Assembly (NCBI GenBank): GCA_905250125.1
Contig: CAJNOL010001281.1
Location: forward strand, 1 to 64,000
Direction of reading: 5' to 3'
Origin: Rotaria sordida
Taxonomy: Eukaryota > Rotifera > Eurotatoria > Philodinida > Philodinidae
DNA: 64,000 bases
The translations under genes were made by a program, and so were the position numbers. The notes below the pieces were generated by a model. That model was not told the DNA's origin. It worked only from the letters and a program-made list of their open reading frames with translations, and did no database searches. This document shows positions 37,423 to 50,600 of the stretch, one piece after another; position 1 is the first letter of the stretch; the number at the start of each line of letters is the position of its first letter.

Positions 37423-40400
37423 TTAATTAATACAATCATTTCCTAAAATTCCTTCTTCATCAATAACATCAAAATAGACTCGAGGTAATGCACAACCAAA
37501 TGCAGATATAAGTGATTCTTGTTTTAATTGACATATTTGTGGTATATTTTCTCCAATAATTGATTGTAAAAATATAGTTAAATCATGTTTAGCTTGCTTT
37601 TCTAATTGAAAAAATTCACCAGTTAAGATACAATGATTAACTGATGGATAAAGTTTAAGTAATAATTTAATTGTTAATGACATATTCATTATAAACATTG
37701 ATAATAATGAATGATGCATTGCTAAACATGTTTGTAATGATGATAATTCAAGAAAACTATCATCAGTTTGTGTATATACATCATATGTTGTTAAATTTTT
37801 ATCATCAGATGATATTCGTCTATTAGACCAACCACGATAAATATAATGTGATGTTTTTGATTGTGTATAATCAGAAGGAAAATATCGTTGTGGTATACGT
37901 GTAAAACTTGTTAAAGGTACTTGACATGAAAAATTTGTTGATGAACGATGACAATTTTTACATAGATTTAAATGTGTAAAATCTAATGAAACAGGTGATG
38001 GACGTCGAATTGTTAATGATGAAGATGGTCTAGAACAAAAAAAAATGAGTATTAAGTTATTAATCTACACAGCGATTGTACTAACAGTTTTTTAATTCAT
38101 AGTCTCCATGAGTCAATCCTCCCTCGCAGTCTAACCTCTTCTGTTTGATCATAAAATGTATAATGAGATTTACAGAAAAATTCCAAATTCGAAAAAATAA
38201 ATCTTCAAAACTACAGGATAAACTATATGTTAAGGCTGTTTCCCCTTCCCTACAAAATCAATTTCCATGAAACTTTCTGAAGATGTTCGGTCAATTGGAG
38301 TACACTAATAAACAAATTTTCACAGCTCCAAATCTTATTATTCAGAAGATTCTCAGAGGCTAACGTGCAATACATTTCAAGTTATAGTGCTCAGGCTACT
38401 CTCATCAGATTGGATCAGTGAAAGGATTTTGTTTTTCGCGCCATCAAGATCTTAAAGCTTCAAAAAATTCTAGACAAAATTTTCTAGAAAATTGATGATT
38501 GATTTGATATTGATGGTCAAATACAAAATCTCTTTTTTTCCTCATCCGAAATGCGATACATCTATCTATTGAGTAAAAAAAAACTGTAGTCCACTAGAGC
38601 TTTCTAAAATCAGTATTAAATATGATTATATTATGTGTCAATTAAAAAAATGCATCTTAAATCTTATCGAATGATCTCTTCTAACTACACATTGAATCAT
38701 GATCGGTAGGCAATGATTACATTTGTACTTATAATTTTCCTATGAGTTTATTTTTATGAAGCTAAACGAAGACATTTTATGTGTCATGTCTATATGTTTA
38801 TCTCAAAAATTGTCTGTTATTTTAGGGGGTCAACATTAAAACCATAATAGGCCTTTTTATCCTATCTTTTGAAAATATCATTTTTCTGTCTAGTATGTAA
38901 CCGTTTCATATCCGATAACAGAGTAGGCTTCAATCGTTCAGCTCTTTTTATACGAGCAGGATTCAATCGCTAAGTCTTTTCATATGAACTAACCACTCCG
39001 AATATGCTATCTTATATCCGACTGATTGTAGCCTATGATTAGGGAACTACGGGCACAAATCCGAGGTTTTTTCCATGAATACTTGATGCCTTCGTGTACA
39101 TGAACAAATGAAAGATCAAGGTTTCAGCTATTTATTCGCTACTCTCAGAAACACAATTCAACCTACAGTTATATCTTATTGCTGTATTTCTCATTTGAGA
39201 AGCAGCGGGTCCACAAAAATGTGTAATCGGATCCAACAAAAAATAAAATAAAACTTTGAACCCGGGTCCGCAGTTTCCTACACAATTCTTTCTTTTTTTT
39301 GACAATATCTCATTAATCGTAATTGAAAAGTAAAGAATTTTTTCTTCGATCTTTATAATAAAAATTTCATATTTACATTTGTTCATCATTGATTGAATTA
39401 TATCCAGGTTGTAAAAATTTCATTAAATTTAAATAAGTTTTATAACATAAATTATTCGATGTTAATACAGAATATTTATTTGATGAATGAACAATATAAA
39501 AAAATGTACTTGCTGCTTCAGCATGAAGAAGTATATATGGATAAAATTGATATTTATTTTTAATATATTTATTATCTAATATATCAATTAATTCATTTTG
39601 ATTGTCAATATTAATTATTTGATTATGTTCACAAAAAAAATCTAAACCAATCATATAAGATTCAGCACGATATTGAATAATATCAAAATTTAAATTAATT
39701 TTATTTAAACGTGATGAAATTTTTATTTCATATTCATATTTTTGTTCACCTGTTAATGCTATATTAAGCACAAATTGAGATGTTAAAGAAGTATTATAAT
39801 TAATAAATGTTTGTAAATATAAAAGAACATGATCAAATTCATCATGTGTTAATGTAAATAAACGAAAATTAGCTTCTTGTTCAATTGTTGTTTGTAATTT
39901 AACATTTGATATTGACCAATTTTTATGTTCATTATTAATAATTAATGATATAAGATAACGTTGAAAAATAACTGTCGAATAATCAATATTTTGTGGATAA
40001 AGTTCTATTAAAACAATTGATACACCAGTCATTGTTATATTAATTCCAATTGCAGGTACATCATATGATGATGATGATGAATTTTCTTGTTTATCATTGA
40101 AAATTAAATTTGATTCTTCATTTGAAGAAGGTGTAGCTGACGAAAAAAAAAAATATCGGTTTATTTTTTATTGTAAGATTGTTTTATTCGATCTCTTTTT
40201 TGCAAGACATTTCTTTCATCACCATTTTACTCAATTCTCGATCAAAAAAACATGATCTCACAGGTCTTTAGTCCATATGTCCTTTCAAGATCGAAAGCAT
40301 CAAAAGATTAAATAATAGATTTAATAAAAGTATTAGAGAACAACGAAGAGTTCTCATTGATATGGCATTTAACACAAGTTCCCTTAACGAGGCGGCTTCT

Positions 40401-41226
40401 CCTCAGAAAACTCAACTTTTTCGAAAAAATATCGAAGTTGAGTTTTTGTCATAGGAAAATGCATTGAAGCTTCCTTTTTGAGAACATATATATGACTTTA
40501 AGCAAGACGATCAGAGTTCCATCACAGGAAATTTCGAGTCTACTATCATGTTTTTCGGAGATATTTTCGTGTTTTTTTTTAAAGTTTTTCTGTTCGAGAA
40601 AACCCGCGTTAGCATTGAATACAATAGAATTTTTATTTTGATCGGAAATACTTTCATTTTGTCTAAAACTTTTCCGCTTACTCATAATATCTTTTACCTA
40701 GTAGTTAATTTTCAATATTTATTTCCATTTTGTTTCTTTTTTTCGACTTACTTATTGAAGTTACTTTTGATATTGGTTCTTCAATAACAACGACTTGAGA
40801 TTCATTTTCTGGTACTGTTGATATAGATGAATTAGATCGCGATGAAAATGTTGAGGAATTATTTGATAATGAATCTCCATTATCCATTGATAAAAGACTT
40901 GAATAATGTGATGATGATGATTTTTGTTCATTTAATGTTTTTGATGATTCAATATTTTCAACATGTTCTCGTTTTATATTATTATTAGTTTGTTTTGTTA
41001 AAAGTTCAACAAGTTTTGTAACTGTTTCAAATGTTTTTATTGGTCGTGTTATTGTTATATTTGATTTACTTGTTGATGGACCACGTTTTGGTTTATAAAA
41101 ATAATCACTATGTTCCGTACGTAATCGTTCAAATGAAGATGGTGATAAAGAACGATATGAAAAATTTGAATGACGACAATCATTATCAACATAATCATTT
41201 TCATTTGTAGTAGTAGTAGTAGCCAT
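37423..41226 (-). CDS. Protein of unknown function, three exons
   Basis: Exons 41226-40752, 40136-39377 and 38029-37423, with GT-AG introns, sum to 614 codons (613 aa). I do not recognise the family. Residues 1-160 are low-complexity (Thr/Ser/Asn-rich with SSSSHYSSLLS and SSTFSSRSNSS). Residues about 185-410 look globular with alternating hydrophobic strands (GVSIVLIELYPQNIDYS, FIVH-type cores). Residues about 412-440 contain two Cys pairs (LNLCKNCHRS, FSCQV), a possible small metal-binding knuckle. The last 150 residues are helical (TCLAMHHSLLSMFIMNMSL, EKQAKHDLTIFLQSII). The continuous exon phases and the codon use shared with neighbours argue that it is real. It is divergently oriented to BBS4, 2.8 kb away. 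The 1.35-kb second intron carries a dispersed repeat copy. Confidence 0.7.
38235..38610 (+). repeat. Dispersed repeat, copy 1 (in intron of the unknown gene)
   Basis: About 375 bp similar in the same orientation to 45790-46145. Shared blocks include AAATTTTCACA-CTCCAAA, TTCAAG-TATAGTGCTC, CTACTCTCAT, TTTGATATTGAT and CTCATCCGAAAT, in the same order and spacing. Identity by eye is roughly two thirds to three quarters. No coding capacity; type unknown. Confidence 0.65.
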
Positions 41227-44025
41227 ATTTAGTTAATTTTGAATATGATCTATTTGTTTATTTATTTTTCTATAAGAATATATCAAAATTTTTTTTTAGT
41301 AATATATTAATATATTAATATTATGTGATTAACATAATATAATAAAATAGAAAAAAAGAAACCTGAAAAATAAGTACAGGCTCATTTTATATGTCTTTCT
41401 GTTTTGCTCTAATAAACACAAAAAAAAAAGACGAGGATTAAATTGTTTATTATTTCAACTGTGTCTTTATATACATAATAAACACCACATAAACGATGGG
41501 TTGCGGTATTTTTTTACAATAACCTATTCAAGAGACTATCAACATACAAAAAAGGAAGACAGCTGTTATTTTGTCTTTGATGTGTATCAAGATTCAATCA
41601 CTTACTTATTCTATTTGTTATGAATAATAAGAGAAACTATGATAATATCAAGTTAAAGAGAAATAGAATAATGAATTGTCTACTTAAGAAACAGAACATA
41701 GGTCAGTATTTGTATGATAGTTTACTATACTTTTGTAATCTGAGAAAGATATGAAACGATAATGTGCTTGTTTTTTCTTAACCACATATGACATACATAC
41801 CAGAAAAACAACAATAACAAGCGAAGAGATAATCTTTGGGAATAGGAAAAGCAAAAGAATAAATGGAGAGTAATTAGGAATATGATGACGTTGAATGAAA
41901 ATTGTGTTCATTAAATAATAATCGATCATCATTATCATTCGTATTGAAATTCATGAGAAAAAAAAAACAAAACAAATTTACATAGTTTCTAAAACATATT
42001 AAAAAATACAACAAACGCAAAAAGATTTTCTTTATGAAATAACGATCTATTATAACTTAACAAATATATATATATATATAAAGAAGATGATCATAAAATA
42101 ATTAACAATAAAATAATAAATAAATAAAAATAAAGATTATTAATGATCTATATTTATTTTCTACTACAAACAAAAGATAAATGTACCATTTTAGTTTATT
42201 TTAAAATTATCACTTCATCTATTAGCAGTATGTTAAGTATAAATATAAATATAACTAAATACTAAATCGTATATCTCATTAAATTATGCAAATCATCGAA
42301 GAATGAACAATAAATACATATAAGATAAAAATTTTTTTTTTCTTACATATTATGTAAGAAAAAAAGAAGAAGAAAAAGATAATTATATCAAGTGTGAAAA
42401 TATTCTAGTGAATATTACATATGCTTATTATATGTGAGAAAAAAAGCGTAAATAATCTAAGACATTATTTATGTCAAGTACATTTACTAGGGCACATCAT
42501 TTGTATATGAGGATAATACTGATATTGTTTTTTTCAATGACAACTGATAATTATACAGGCATAAACACTAGCTGTCACTCAGAATGCTTTATGGTAAGAT
42601 CTGAAATACATGATTGAGAAGGTAAAAAGGCGAAGAAATGTATAGACAAAAAAAAAAGAAAAGAAATAGCCTTGTGCAAGAGTCATGACCTTCAAACTCA
42701 GGTATATACTTTCTCTTACGGCAATGAAGCGTGTTCAACAAGCTTATTCGTCATGTTACACACAGAGCATCACACAGCCGAAGTAAAATTAGCATAATAC
42801 ACTCAATCGAACGAATGTAAGATGCGAATGAGCACATTAAGTGGGTCGTAGCAGAAGCACTACTGCTACAAACATTATTGTATATCCACAGTAATAATAA
42901 TAATAAAAATAGAAAGAATAGAAATTCTTCTATTTTTTTTATTCGTTAATTCAAGTATTGCAATCAACATTTGTATTGTATCATTGCAATTGATTGCATC
43001 ATTAAAAAGAAAATTTCATTGTATTGTATCCTACTTGAAATTTTAATTCTCTTAATCAATTTATTTGATCATTTTTTTTTTCTTTCTTGTTCTATTCTTC
43101 TTAATCAATACAAGTTTTCATCTTTAAAATAATTCTCATTAATTAGAAATTATTATTTCTTTTTAAAAGATTCAAACAAAATTTTACTATTCAAATTATC
43201 GAGTTTATAACATGGTCTAGTTATGAAATTTTATTGTATTGAAAGTATTCTTTTTCTTTTTTTTCAAGTTCTGTTCTATTTTTACTATTCACATCTTTAT
43301 AGCTTACCCGTCAGGCATGTACCTATTCCAATGTTTAATCTTCTTTATATTTACTTCAACTATATGTTTTAATACTAGTAAAGCACATAGTATTACGTGT
43401 ATTTGATTGCACATATAATCATTGGATAGAAAGTTTGCTTTTTTTTTAAATGTTATAGTTACTATATGCCAGTTTTAAAAGCTTTTTTTTTTGTAAGACA
43501 TCAGAATTCGATAGATCGATATGTAATGATATTTTATTAAAACAGATGAATGTAAATAATAATAAAAAAAAAAATAACAATGTTAATGATTAAATTTATA
43601 TTTAGAAAACAACAGATTGATATATAGAAAAGTTTGCTATCACAAATTAAAGTTAACTTTTTATTTCCATATAGATATTAGTATACGTATATGATTTAGA
43701 ATGTTTATGAAACATTTTTTCTTTCTATTCAGTTCTTAAATCTAACAATTATATAGCAAAAGGACAGAAAAAAAGTATCTACACTACTCATAGTATGAGT
43801 AATTCATGAGTTTTCTTTTCTTTCTTCTTATCTAATATGTGTGAAAACGTTGGTTGTTAGCATTGTACCATGTTACTAAGCATTTGTCCTTTTCTAAGAA
43901 ACACAACATTTGACATATGTAATAATTCTCCTATCCTTACAAGTTCTTCACAAAGTTTATACAAATATTAAGAAAAAAAAATCGTTTGTGGAAATAGAGG
44001 TATAACTATAGACTATCTAAATGCT
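41227..44025. other. Divergent intergenic region between the unknown gene and BBS4
   Basis: 2.8 kb of AT-rich DNA with many poly-A/T runs, presumably holding both promoters. I see no RFX-type X-box that I would defend and no RNA gene. The ORF at 41684-41938 has no domain. Confidence 0.45.
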
Positions 44026-45636
44026 ATGGCGAAAAAAGATGATAGACGTGGCATAAAACAATTAATAGCAGCAGCAAATGATTTATCTAATATTGCAATG
44101 GCTACCACAACAACTACGATAGTATCAAATTCAATTCTTAATCCATCAGTTGTTAGTTCAACATCTTCAAAATGGTCAAATGATATATCAATAATTGATA
44201 AATATAATTGGTTATTACATATAATGTATGGTCGTGGTGAATATGATCGTATTCAACAATTTATACGTATTCAAACACATCGAAATACTTATATGACATA
44301 TATTCAAGCTCTTGTTTATCGACAAGAAGGACGTATTATTGAAGCACTTGAATATTTTCAAAAATGTGTTCTTGAAAATCCATCTTTAACTAATATAAAA
44401 CAAGTAGCAAAATCATTAGTATTACTTGGACGTTATCGATTAGCAATCGATGCTTATAATGAAGCATTAACACATACATCAAATGATTGGGAAATATTAC
44501 ATAATTTAGGTTCATGTTATATGCATTTAAATGAATTAAAACAAGCAAAACAATATTTTTTACAAGCAATACAAATTACAGAAATACAAGAAACATCATT
44601 TTTAGCACTTGGTAAAGTTTATTTATTAGAAGGTGAACGTGAAGAAGCTGAAACTATTTATGAACAAGGTGCAAGACGTAATCCAGAATCAGTTGAACTT
44701 TTTACTCAAATTGGTCTTATGGCATTTGAAGTAAAATTTAAACAATTGTTTTAATTATCGAATATTTCAATAAATATATTTTCTTTTTCATTTTTGTTTT
44801 TTTGTAGAGAGCAAATTATACAAAAGCATTCGAATGTTTTGGTATAGCATTAACATTTAGTCCAACTCATATACCTGCTATAATGGCTGCTTGTCAAGTT
44901 ATACAAAAACATGGTGATGCTGATGTTGCATTATCAAAATATCGTATTATTTATGGACGAAAACCTGAATGTGCACAAGTATGGAATAATATTGGTATGT
45001 GTTTTTTTTCAAAAAGAAAACTTGTTGCTGCTGTTAGTTGTTTAAAACGTGCAAATTATTTATCACCATTTGAATTATATATTTTATATAATTTGGCACT
45101 TGTACATTTATATTTACAACAAAATGCATCAGCTGCTATATTTCTTCAATCAGCTATTAGAATTAATAAAAAACATGCACCAAGTTATGCTTTACTAGGT
45201 AAATATATATATATATATATATATTTCATAAATTATATTATTTATTACAGATTATAATTATATAATTTTAGGTGTAGCTTTATCTAAATTGAGTGATTTT
45301 GATAATGCTTTAAAAGCTTTTACATATTCTCTTAAACTTGATCCAACAGATCCAATAACTTTACTTAATTTAGCTATTCTTCAAATGAATACAAATGTTT
45401 CACAATCAATAATTGATAAAACACTTAATCTATTTCATCAATATTATTCTGAACGAGCTGCTTTGATTAGTCATCATGAACTTGATACTTCTATGTTAGA
45501 TATTGCTGAAAAATTAAAAGTTTCACAATTAACAATAACTATTCAAAATAATGACGAAGTTATTCCATCACCATCAAGAACAGCAATATATTCACCTAGA
45601 GAACCACTTGATAAAGACTCAATGAATTCATCATGA
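44026..45636 (+). CDS. BBS4: Bardet-Biedl syndrome 4 protein (BBSome subunit)
   Basis: Exons 44026-44730, 44808-45198 and 45272-45636 (introns of 77 and 73 bp) give 486 aa, close to the 519 of human BBS4. After a poorly conserved start comes KYNWLLHIMYGRGEYD, matching the QNWLIHLHY region of vertebrate BBS4. A row of tetratricopeptide repeats follows: IQALVYRQEGRIIEALEYFQ, KSLVLLGRYRLAIDAYNEAL, DWEILHNLGSCYMHLNELKQA. The best-conserved segment is WNNIGMCFFSKRKLVAAVSC, then LKRANYLSPFELYILYNL. The protein is part of the BBSome, which sorts membrane proteins to and from cilia; BBS4 also contacts PCM1 at centriolar satellites. The C-terminus is Ser-rich and variable, as in other animals. An expected ordinary gene for a ciliated animal. 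Confidence 0.96.
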
Positions 45637-45789
45637 TCAATTTACAATGACAAACAATATAAATAAAAACAGCAATCAATAACTTCATCAGATGTTAAAT
45701 TTGTGCAAAATATAAACAGTCAATAATCACTTTTTAATTTAATCTATACATTTTCTTCAAATATCTTTCTTATAAAACAAAAATTGAAA

Positions 45790-46145
45790 TAGGTTTCCTT
45801 GTTTTCAAAATCGATTCATAAAAATTTCTGTAGATATTTGGCTAGTGAAAGTACGTCAATAAAAAAATTTTCACACCTCCAAACTTTATCGTAGATCTTC
45901 ACAGTGCGCAAGAGGCTTTTCACACGCAGAAATGTTTTTTTCAACACACTTCAAGCTACAGTGCTCGGACTACTCTCATTTCAAATAGAACTCTTTACCG
46001 TTGTGGATGAGAAGATTTTGTTTTTTCAACGCGATGTTCTCTAGAAAACTCATAATTACTTTGATATTGATAGTGAAGTACATAATCCCTTTCCTTCATC
46101 CGAAATCGATCTATCGAATAAAAAAATCAGCTCATTAGAACGAAC
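45790..46145 (+). repeat. Dispersed repeat, copy 2
   Basis: Partner of the copy at 38235-38610, lying about 150 bp downstream of the BBS4 stop codon in the same orientation. Shared ordered blocks include AAATTTTCACA-CTCCAAA, ACAGTGCTCGGACTACTCTC and TTTGATATTGATAGT. Confidence 0.65.
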
Positions 46146-47859
46146 ACTGCTAAAAAATTGTTCGGAATTTGATATCCATCTATAGATGATTTCAGAGAAG
46201 GTTTTCTATACAATCGAGAAGAAAACAATTTCAAAATATATTTTACTAATAACATTTTTTTGCAGCGCCATCTATAATAAAAAACTTAACTCATAACTGC
46301 GACCGATGTGGCTAGTATGTATGGCCTAGATACATCAAAGCTATTCGAGTGTATCAAAATAGATTCACTTCTGCCATTTTTAACAAACTTCAAAAATATT
46401 CACTCTGTTTGATACAACACTTTCGAAACAAATCGACAGTAGTTTCTTCGTAGTAATCACATGGATAACATTTTCGGCTGAAGAGTTCTAGAAATTCATC
46501 GTATGTTCTGGAGAAACCTTTTAAAATTGGAAGCCATATTTATAAATTTTCAAATAAGGCAACTTAATGATCATGACTATATGTTTATGTTAAAAAATGT
46601 GTTCTTTTTAGGAAAATTGATTTTTTTTAAAGGATGGAGGAGGTCTTTACTAAATTCTCGTACAAAAATAGGTTTTTCTTTCGTGTCTTCTTGATTGTCG
46701 ATGTTTTTCCTTAATTGAAAGAAAAAAAATTTTGCATTATGAAAACAAGTGAAAATAGTTACAAGAAAGATAATCAGTGCAAACGGGTTGTTTCAAAAAG
46801 GATATTACCTTATTAGAGTTAGACCAATGACGAACATCACATATTGTTCATGTCATTCTTTTACGTGTGCTTGTAACTAAAGTATTTAAAGTGATCGAAA
46901 TAAAGTAAAATGAATTAAATCAGAATGTCTATCGTTAACTATGATAGCATTTTTCAAATTCTCACACAATTTGGCAATGATGCCACAATGTTTAAAAACT
47001 ATCATTTTGGTTTGCGACGAACCAAAAAAAATGAAAGCCAAGTATGAATTTGTACACATAGGTTATGTAATGCCATCATAACCATACATGAAGGATCCAT
47101 TGTAAAAAACATCGCTTATAAAAACTAATGAAAATTATAAATTTTAATATCAAGAAAAAATGTCTTGAAATATGTATGAATACATCAAATTCATCAAGCG
47201 AAGGATCGAAGAAGAATTCACAGCACCGGTATCATTATTATATGAGCAACAAATTAAAAAATTTAGACGAGGAAATAATAATACCTAAGTCATTATCAAC
47301 AATTGATGTATTTGATCGACTAACTCGAACATTCTATTATGCGGATATTTCCCAATTTGCGATCATTTTCGTCTCCCCTCGATTCTCCTACTTTGCGGAT
47401 ACTTTTTCTTAATTGGCAAATAAAGTGCCCACAATCAAGAATTAGTCTTTCCTTTTTAGAATTGAATATTGTGTAAATATATTTTAAAAAGAATTATTAT
47501 AAAAGATTTAAGGCTATTGTTCATAATATGACTTGTTCAATTATTAGTTAAATATTGAAAATCGTTCATGACCACATTTGATCATTGTCTCATGTCTTTG
47601 TATTGTTATCGACAAATTCTTTAATTAAATCAACATTAGTTCACAAGGATAGAACCAAACTAAAGGAACCAAACAAAAAAATTAATTAAAAGAAGAAAAC
47701 TTATTATTTTGTGATTCTATTCTTTTTAACGATGATTTTGCATAGGATTAAGTGCAATTGACAATAGATTGAGCATTTTCAGGTTTATATAACGTATTAC
47801 AAATCATATTTTTTTGTTTACGAAGTTAAAATTAGAATCACTAGTTATCGTCCACGCTG

Positions 47860-48229
47860 ATTCCGAATATGAGCATGAGAAATCCTCTTAGATCTTCAGA
47901 TGCTGCTTTTCGAGACTAGCAAACTTTTAGCCAAAAAGTTTTTTTTTTGATGTTTTCAAGTTATAGGAGATATAAAATTGTCTAGAAAGCAATAACTTGT
48001 TCTATTTTAAAACGTGTTTTGGAGAGAAGATACCACTGATATAGATGTCAATATTTTAATATGAAAATCGTCAAATTCATTTTTTTGGAAAAAAGAAATG
48101 ATTGTTGTCTTATACACAACTTGATATGTTATATAATCCGTAAAGATTCAAAATAATCTTGGTTAAAAGTTTTCTAGAAAGCCAGCACATGAGGGCCTAA
48201 GGAGATTTCTCATGTTCATATTCGGGATT
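47860..48229. repeat. Short inverted repeat pair
   Basis: ATTCCGAATATGAGCATGAG (47860 on) is the near-exact reverse complement of the segment ending at 48229 (CTCATGTTCATATTCGGGAT). Weaker similarity extends the arms to about 60-80 bp each. The loop is about 250 bp, has a hydrophobic ORF on the minus strand, and has no domain. Confidence 0.6.
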
Positions 48230-48666
48230 AACATGGTGAATAATCTACAAACCAGTAGTTTTTGGTGAGAAAACAATTGATCAGTTGAAAATGTTCTCTT
48301 GTTAGAGAGAAACACTTCAATGATTATGCATTTCATTACACTGCACATTTTACCATGAAAAAATAACTATGTAGTTCATAGATGCATTATCTTAATTAAG
48401 TAATCAATTCTTTTTCTTTTTAATGATTGACTCGTAGCTTTTAATAAATAAGCAAATATGTAAACATTTGCATCATTATAAATTGAACATCAAAATGTTA
48501 ACTTAGAAATTATTCTTGGATGAACAAAAAAAAGTTCGAAACATTTTTCTTTATTGTTCTATTGAAACTAATAGTTATGATCTTGGTTTGTCACGTGATA
48601 CTTGTCTGTAAATGAGGTCTAGCATTTGAAAGAATTGAACACAATCAATCATGAATATCGCACTAC

Positions 48667-48738
48667 GGTTCGATGGTGTAGTGGTTATCACGTCTGCTTC
48701 ACACGCAGAAGGTCGCGAGTTCGAACCTCGCTCGAACC
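48667..48738 (+). tRNA. tRNA-Val (anticodon CAC)
   Basis: The 7-bp acceptor stem GGTTCGA/TCGAACC pairs fully. The D arm contains an A-box-like TGGTGTAGTGG. The anticodon stem TCTGC/GCAGA encloses the loop TTCACAC, with CAC at 48700-48702 reading GUG. The T arm contains the B-box-like GAGTTCGAACC. No intron is present. A run of T begins directly after the gene (48739 on), a normal RNA polymerase III terminator. CCA is not encoded, as expected for a eukaryotic nuclear tRNA. Confidence 0.96.
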
Positions 48739-48745
48739 TTTTTTT
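48739..48745 (+). terminator. Pol III T-run terminator of tRNA-Val
   Basis: A run of T immediately follows the acceptor stem of the tRNA gene. Confidence 0.85.
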
Positions 48746-50600
48746 TCTGTTTTGTAATCATAAGCAAAATAAAAAATGTGTTGTTGTGCTGATTGTTATT
48801 TGTTTTAAACAAATATACTTTCTTATAAAAAAATTTCATGGAAAAATTCAATTGAAATAAAAACCAACTAAATGTATTTTTATTATTTGAACTATAAAAT
48901 TTGAAGTGACAGTATTCATTCGAGTTTGTTATTTTTTCGGTTTTGGATTGTACAGAATCATACATTAGAAACAATAGATATTTAAAGTGTTTATAATCAA
49001 CAGATTCTATGAGATATATTCAATAAAACAAAAAAAAAATCGAGTCTATTCAAATAGTGCTCTAAACAATAAAACAGTAGTTCTATAAGTTTACATTGAA
49101 AATGAAAGATTCTAGTTTTCAAGTGTTGAATGTTGTCAATATTATGAATAATGCTGATGTATATTTCTTTATTGATAAATAACTCGATTCGATATACTAT
49201 GTATTATTTTCAAAATATAAATAATCATATATAAAATATTTCTTTGAAACTATACGTTGATAAATATATTTTATGAATTCATTTCAGTTGATTTATTGAT
49301 TGATTCTGTTTCGAAACAATTTTGAAATCTTCAGCTTATAATTCTATTTACATTTAATCGCTGTTGGACTTTCTTTAATGGAAAGGAATTTTTCGAAAAA
49401 CACCATTCAAATATTTTATTCTTATTAGAAAATAAATCTAGGAATGTGCTAACATCAAAACTTTTGAGTTTTGAGCTTTATCTTTACGTCTTAAATGAAT
49501 ACATTGATTATTCTAATAGAGTAGCCTTATTCAATTAACAAATGATACCTAATAGTACAAGGGAAGAGCGACGGAAAAACAGCAGAGACTTCAGTTTTGA
49601 AGTCTGCTATTTAGTGACTTAATTAATTTACAAATTAATTAATTTTAGTTAAATATTAATAAAAAAAAATTAAAACAAATTACAGACACTACTTAACCCA
49701 TTAATAATAACATTAAACTCTCTCTTAACTGCTAACATTAATTTTAATTTCTAGTATTCATCCTTAATTTACTAAGATAGGTAACTATATAAGTGGAGTG
49801 AATTTTACTAATATTCCTGTTTAATTTTTCGTATAGGAGAAGGCTATTTGATAGAAATAGTGACGTTCAGTAAAACGAGACTAAAGCTTTCGAAATCAAA
49901 AAATTTGAATGTGAAGACTATTACTCAATATTTTTTAGTTCTGTTTTTCGATTCGAAGGAGAATATTTTATGAAATAACATGTTTTCATCAAGCTAGACT
50001 AAAAACAACGATAATCGATCATCACAGGCTGACAGAACTACAAACAAACATTTCAAGAAACCATTTATAGATTTGAATTTCTCGATCTCGAAATCTTTTA
50101 GTAAAATTTCATCGAAATTACTAGTGACTGGCAACATATTTGTAACTGCTGTTCCTAACTACTTTTTACGAGTAGCTTACTCAGTGAATCAGACTATGTT
50201 AGTAGAATACTCAGTATTCTAATTTTAGAAAGAACATCAAAAATCAAAAGTTCTGATTTTGTTTTCTATAGCTTATCATTGAAAATTGCTGCACATGTTC
50301 TGATGAAATAATTTATACAAACGAATTGTTTGTTTATTACTCATCGATTTGACAGAAATTTTGTGAGACTGTTCTCTGTACATCTAAGTCGTACATTTTA
50401 ACTTTTTACATAGCAACTGAATAATGGTTGCTACACTCCTGAGTAAAAGTCTTTTCTCCTCCTTCATTTTTTGGGTGTCGAAATCATCAGTCTCAAGTAA
50501 ATGTTGATCACAAGAATAACTTAAATACTATTTTACTGTAGTTTATAATTGATTACGATCTACTTCAATAAAGAATGTACGCCAATGAATACTATCAGTC
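48746..50600. other. Intergenic, nothing recognised
   Basis: AT-rich DNA. A small hairpin GCAGAGACTTCAGTTTTGAA-GTCTGC lies near 49584-49609. No gene seen. Confidence 0.45.

Larger units (their letters stand above)
45637..48666. other. Intergenic, repeats only
   Basis: Downstream of BBS4. It contains the second dispersed-repeat copy (45790-46145) and an inverted repeat at 47860-48229. ORFs at 46503-46694, 47128-47412 and 48163-48348 have no recognisable domain. Confidence 0.5.

Noticed and set aside
47128-47412. 94-aa ORF with a moderately complex sequence
   Set aside because: No recognisable motif, no neighbouring exons, ends in low-complexity sequence; not enough to call a gene.
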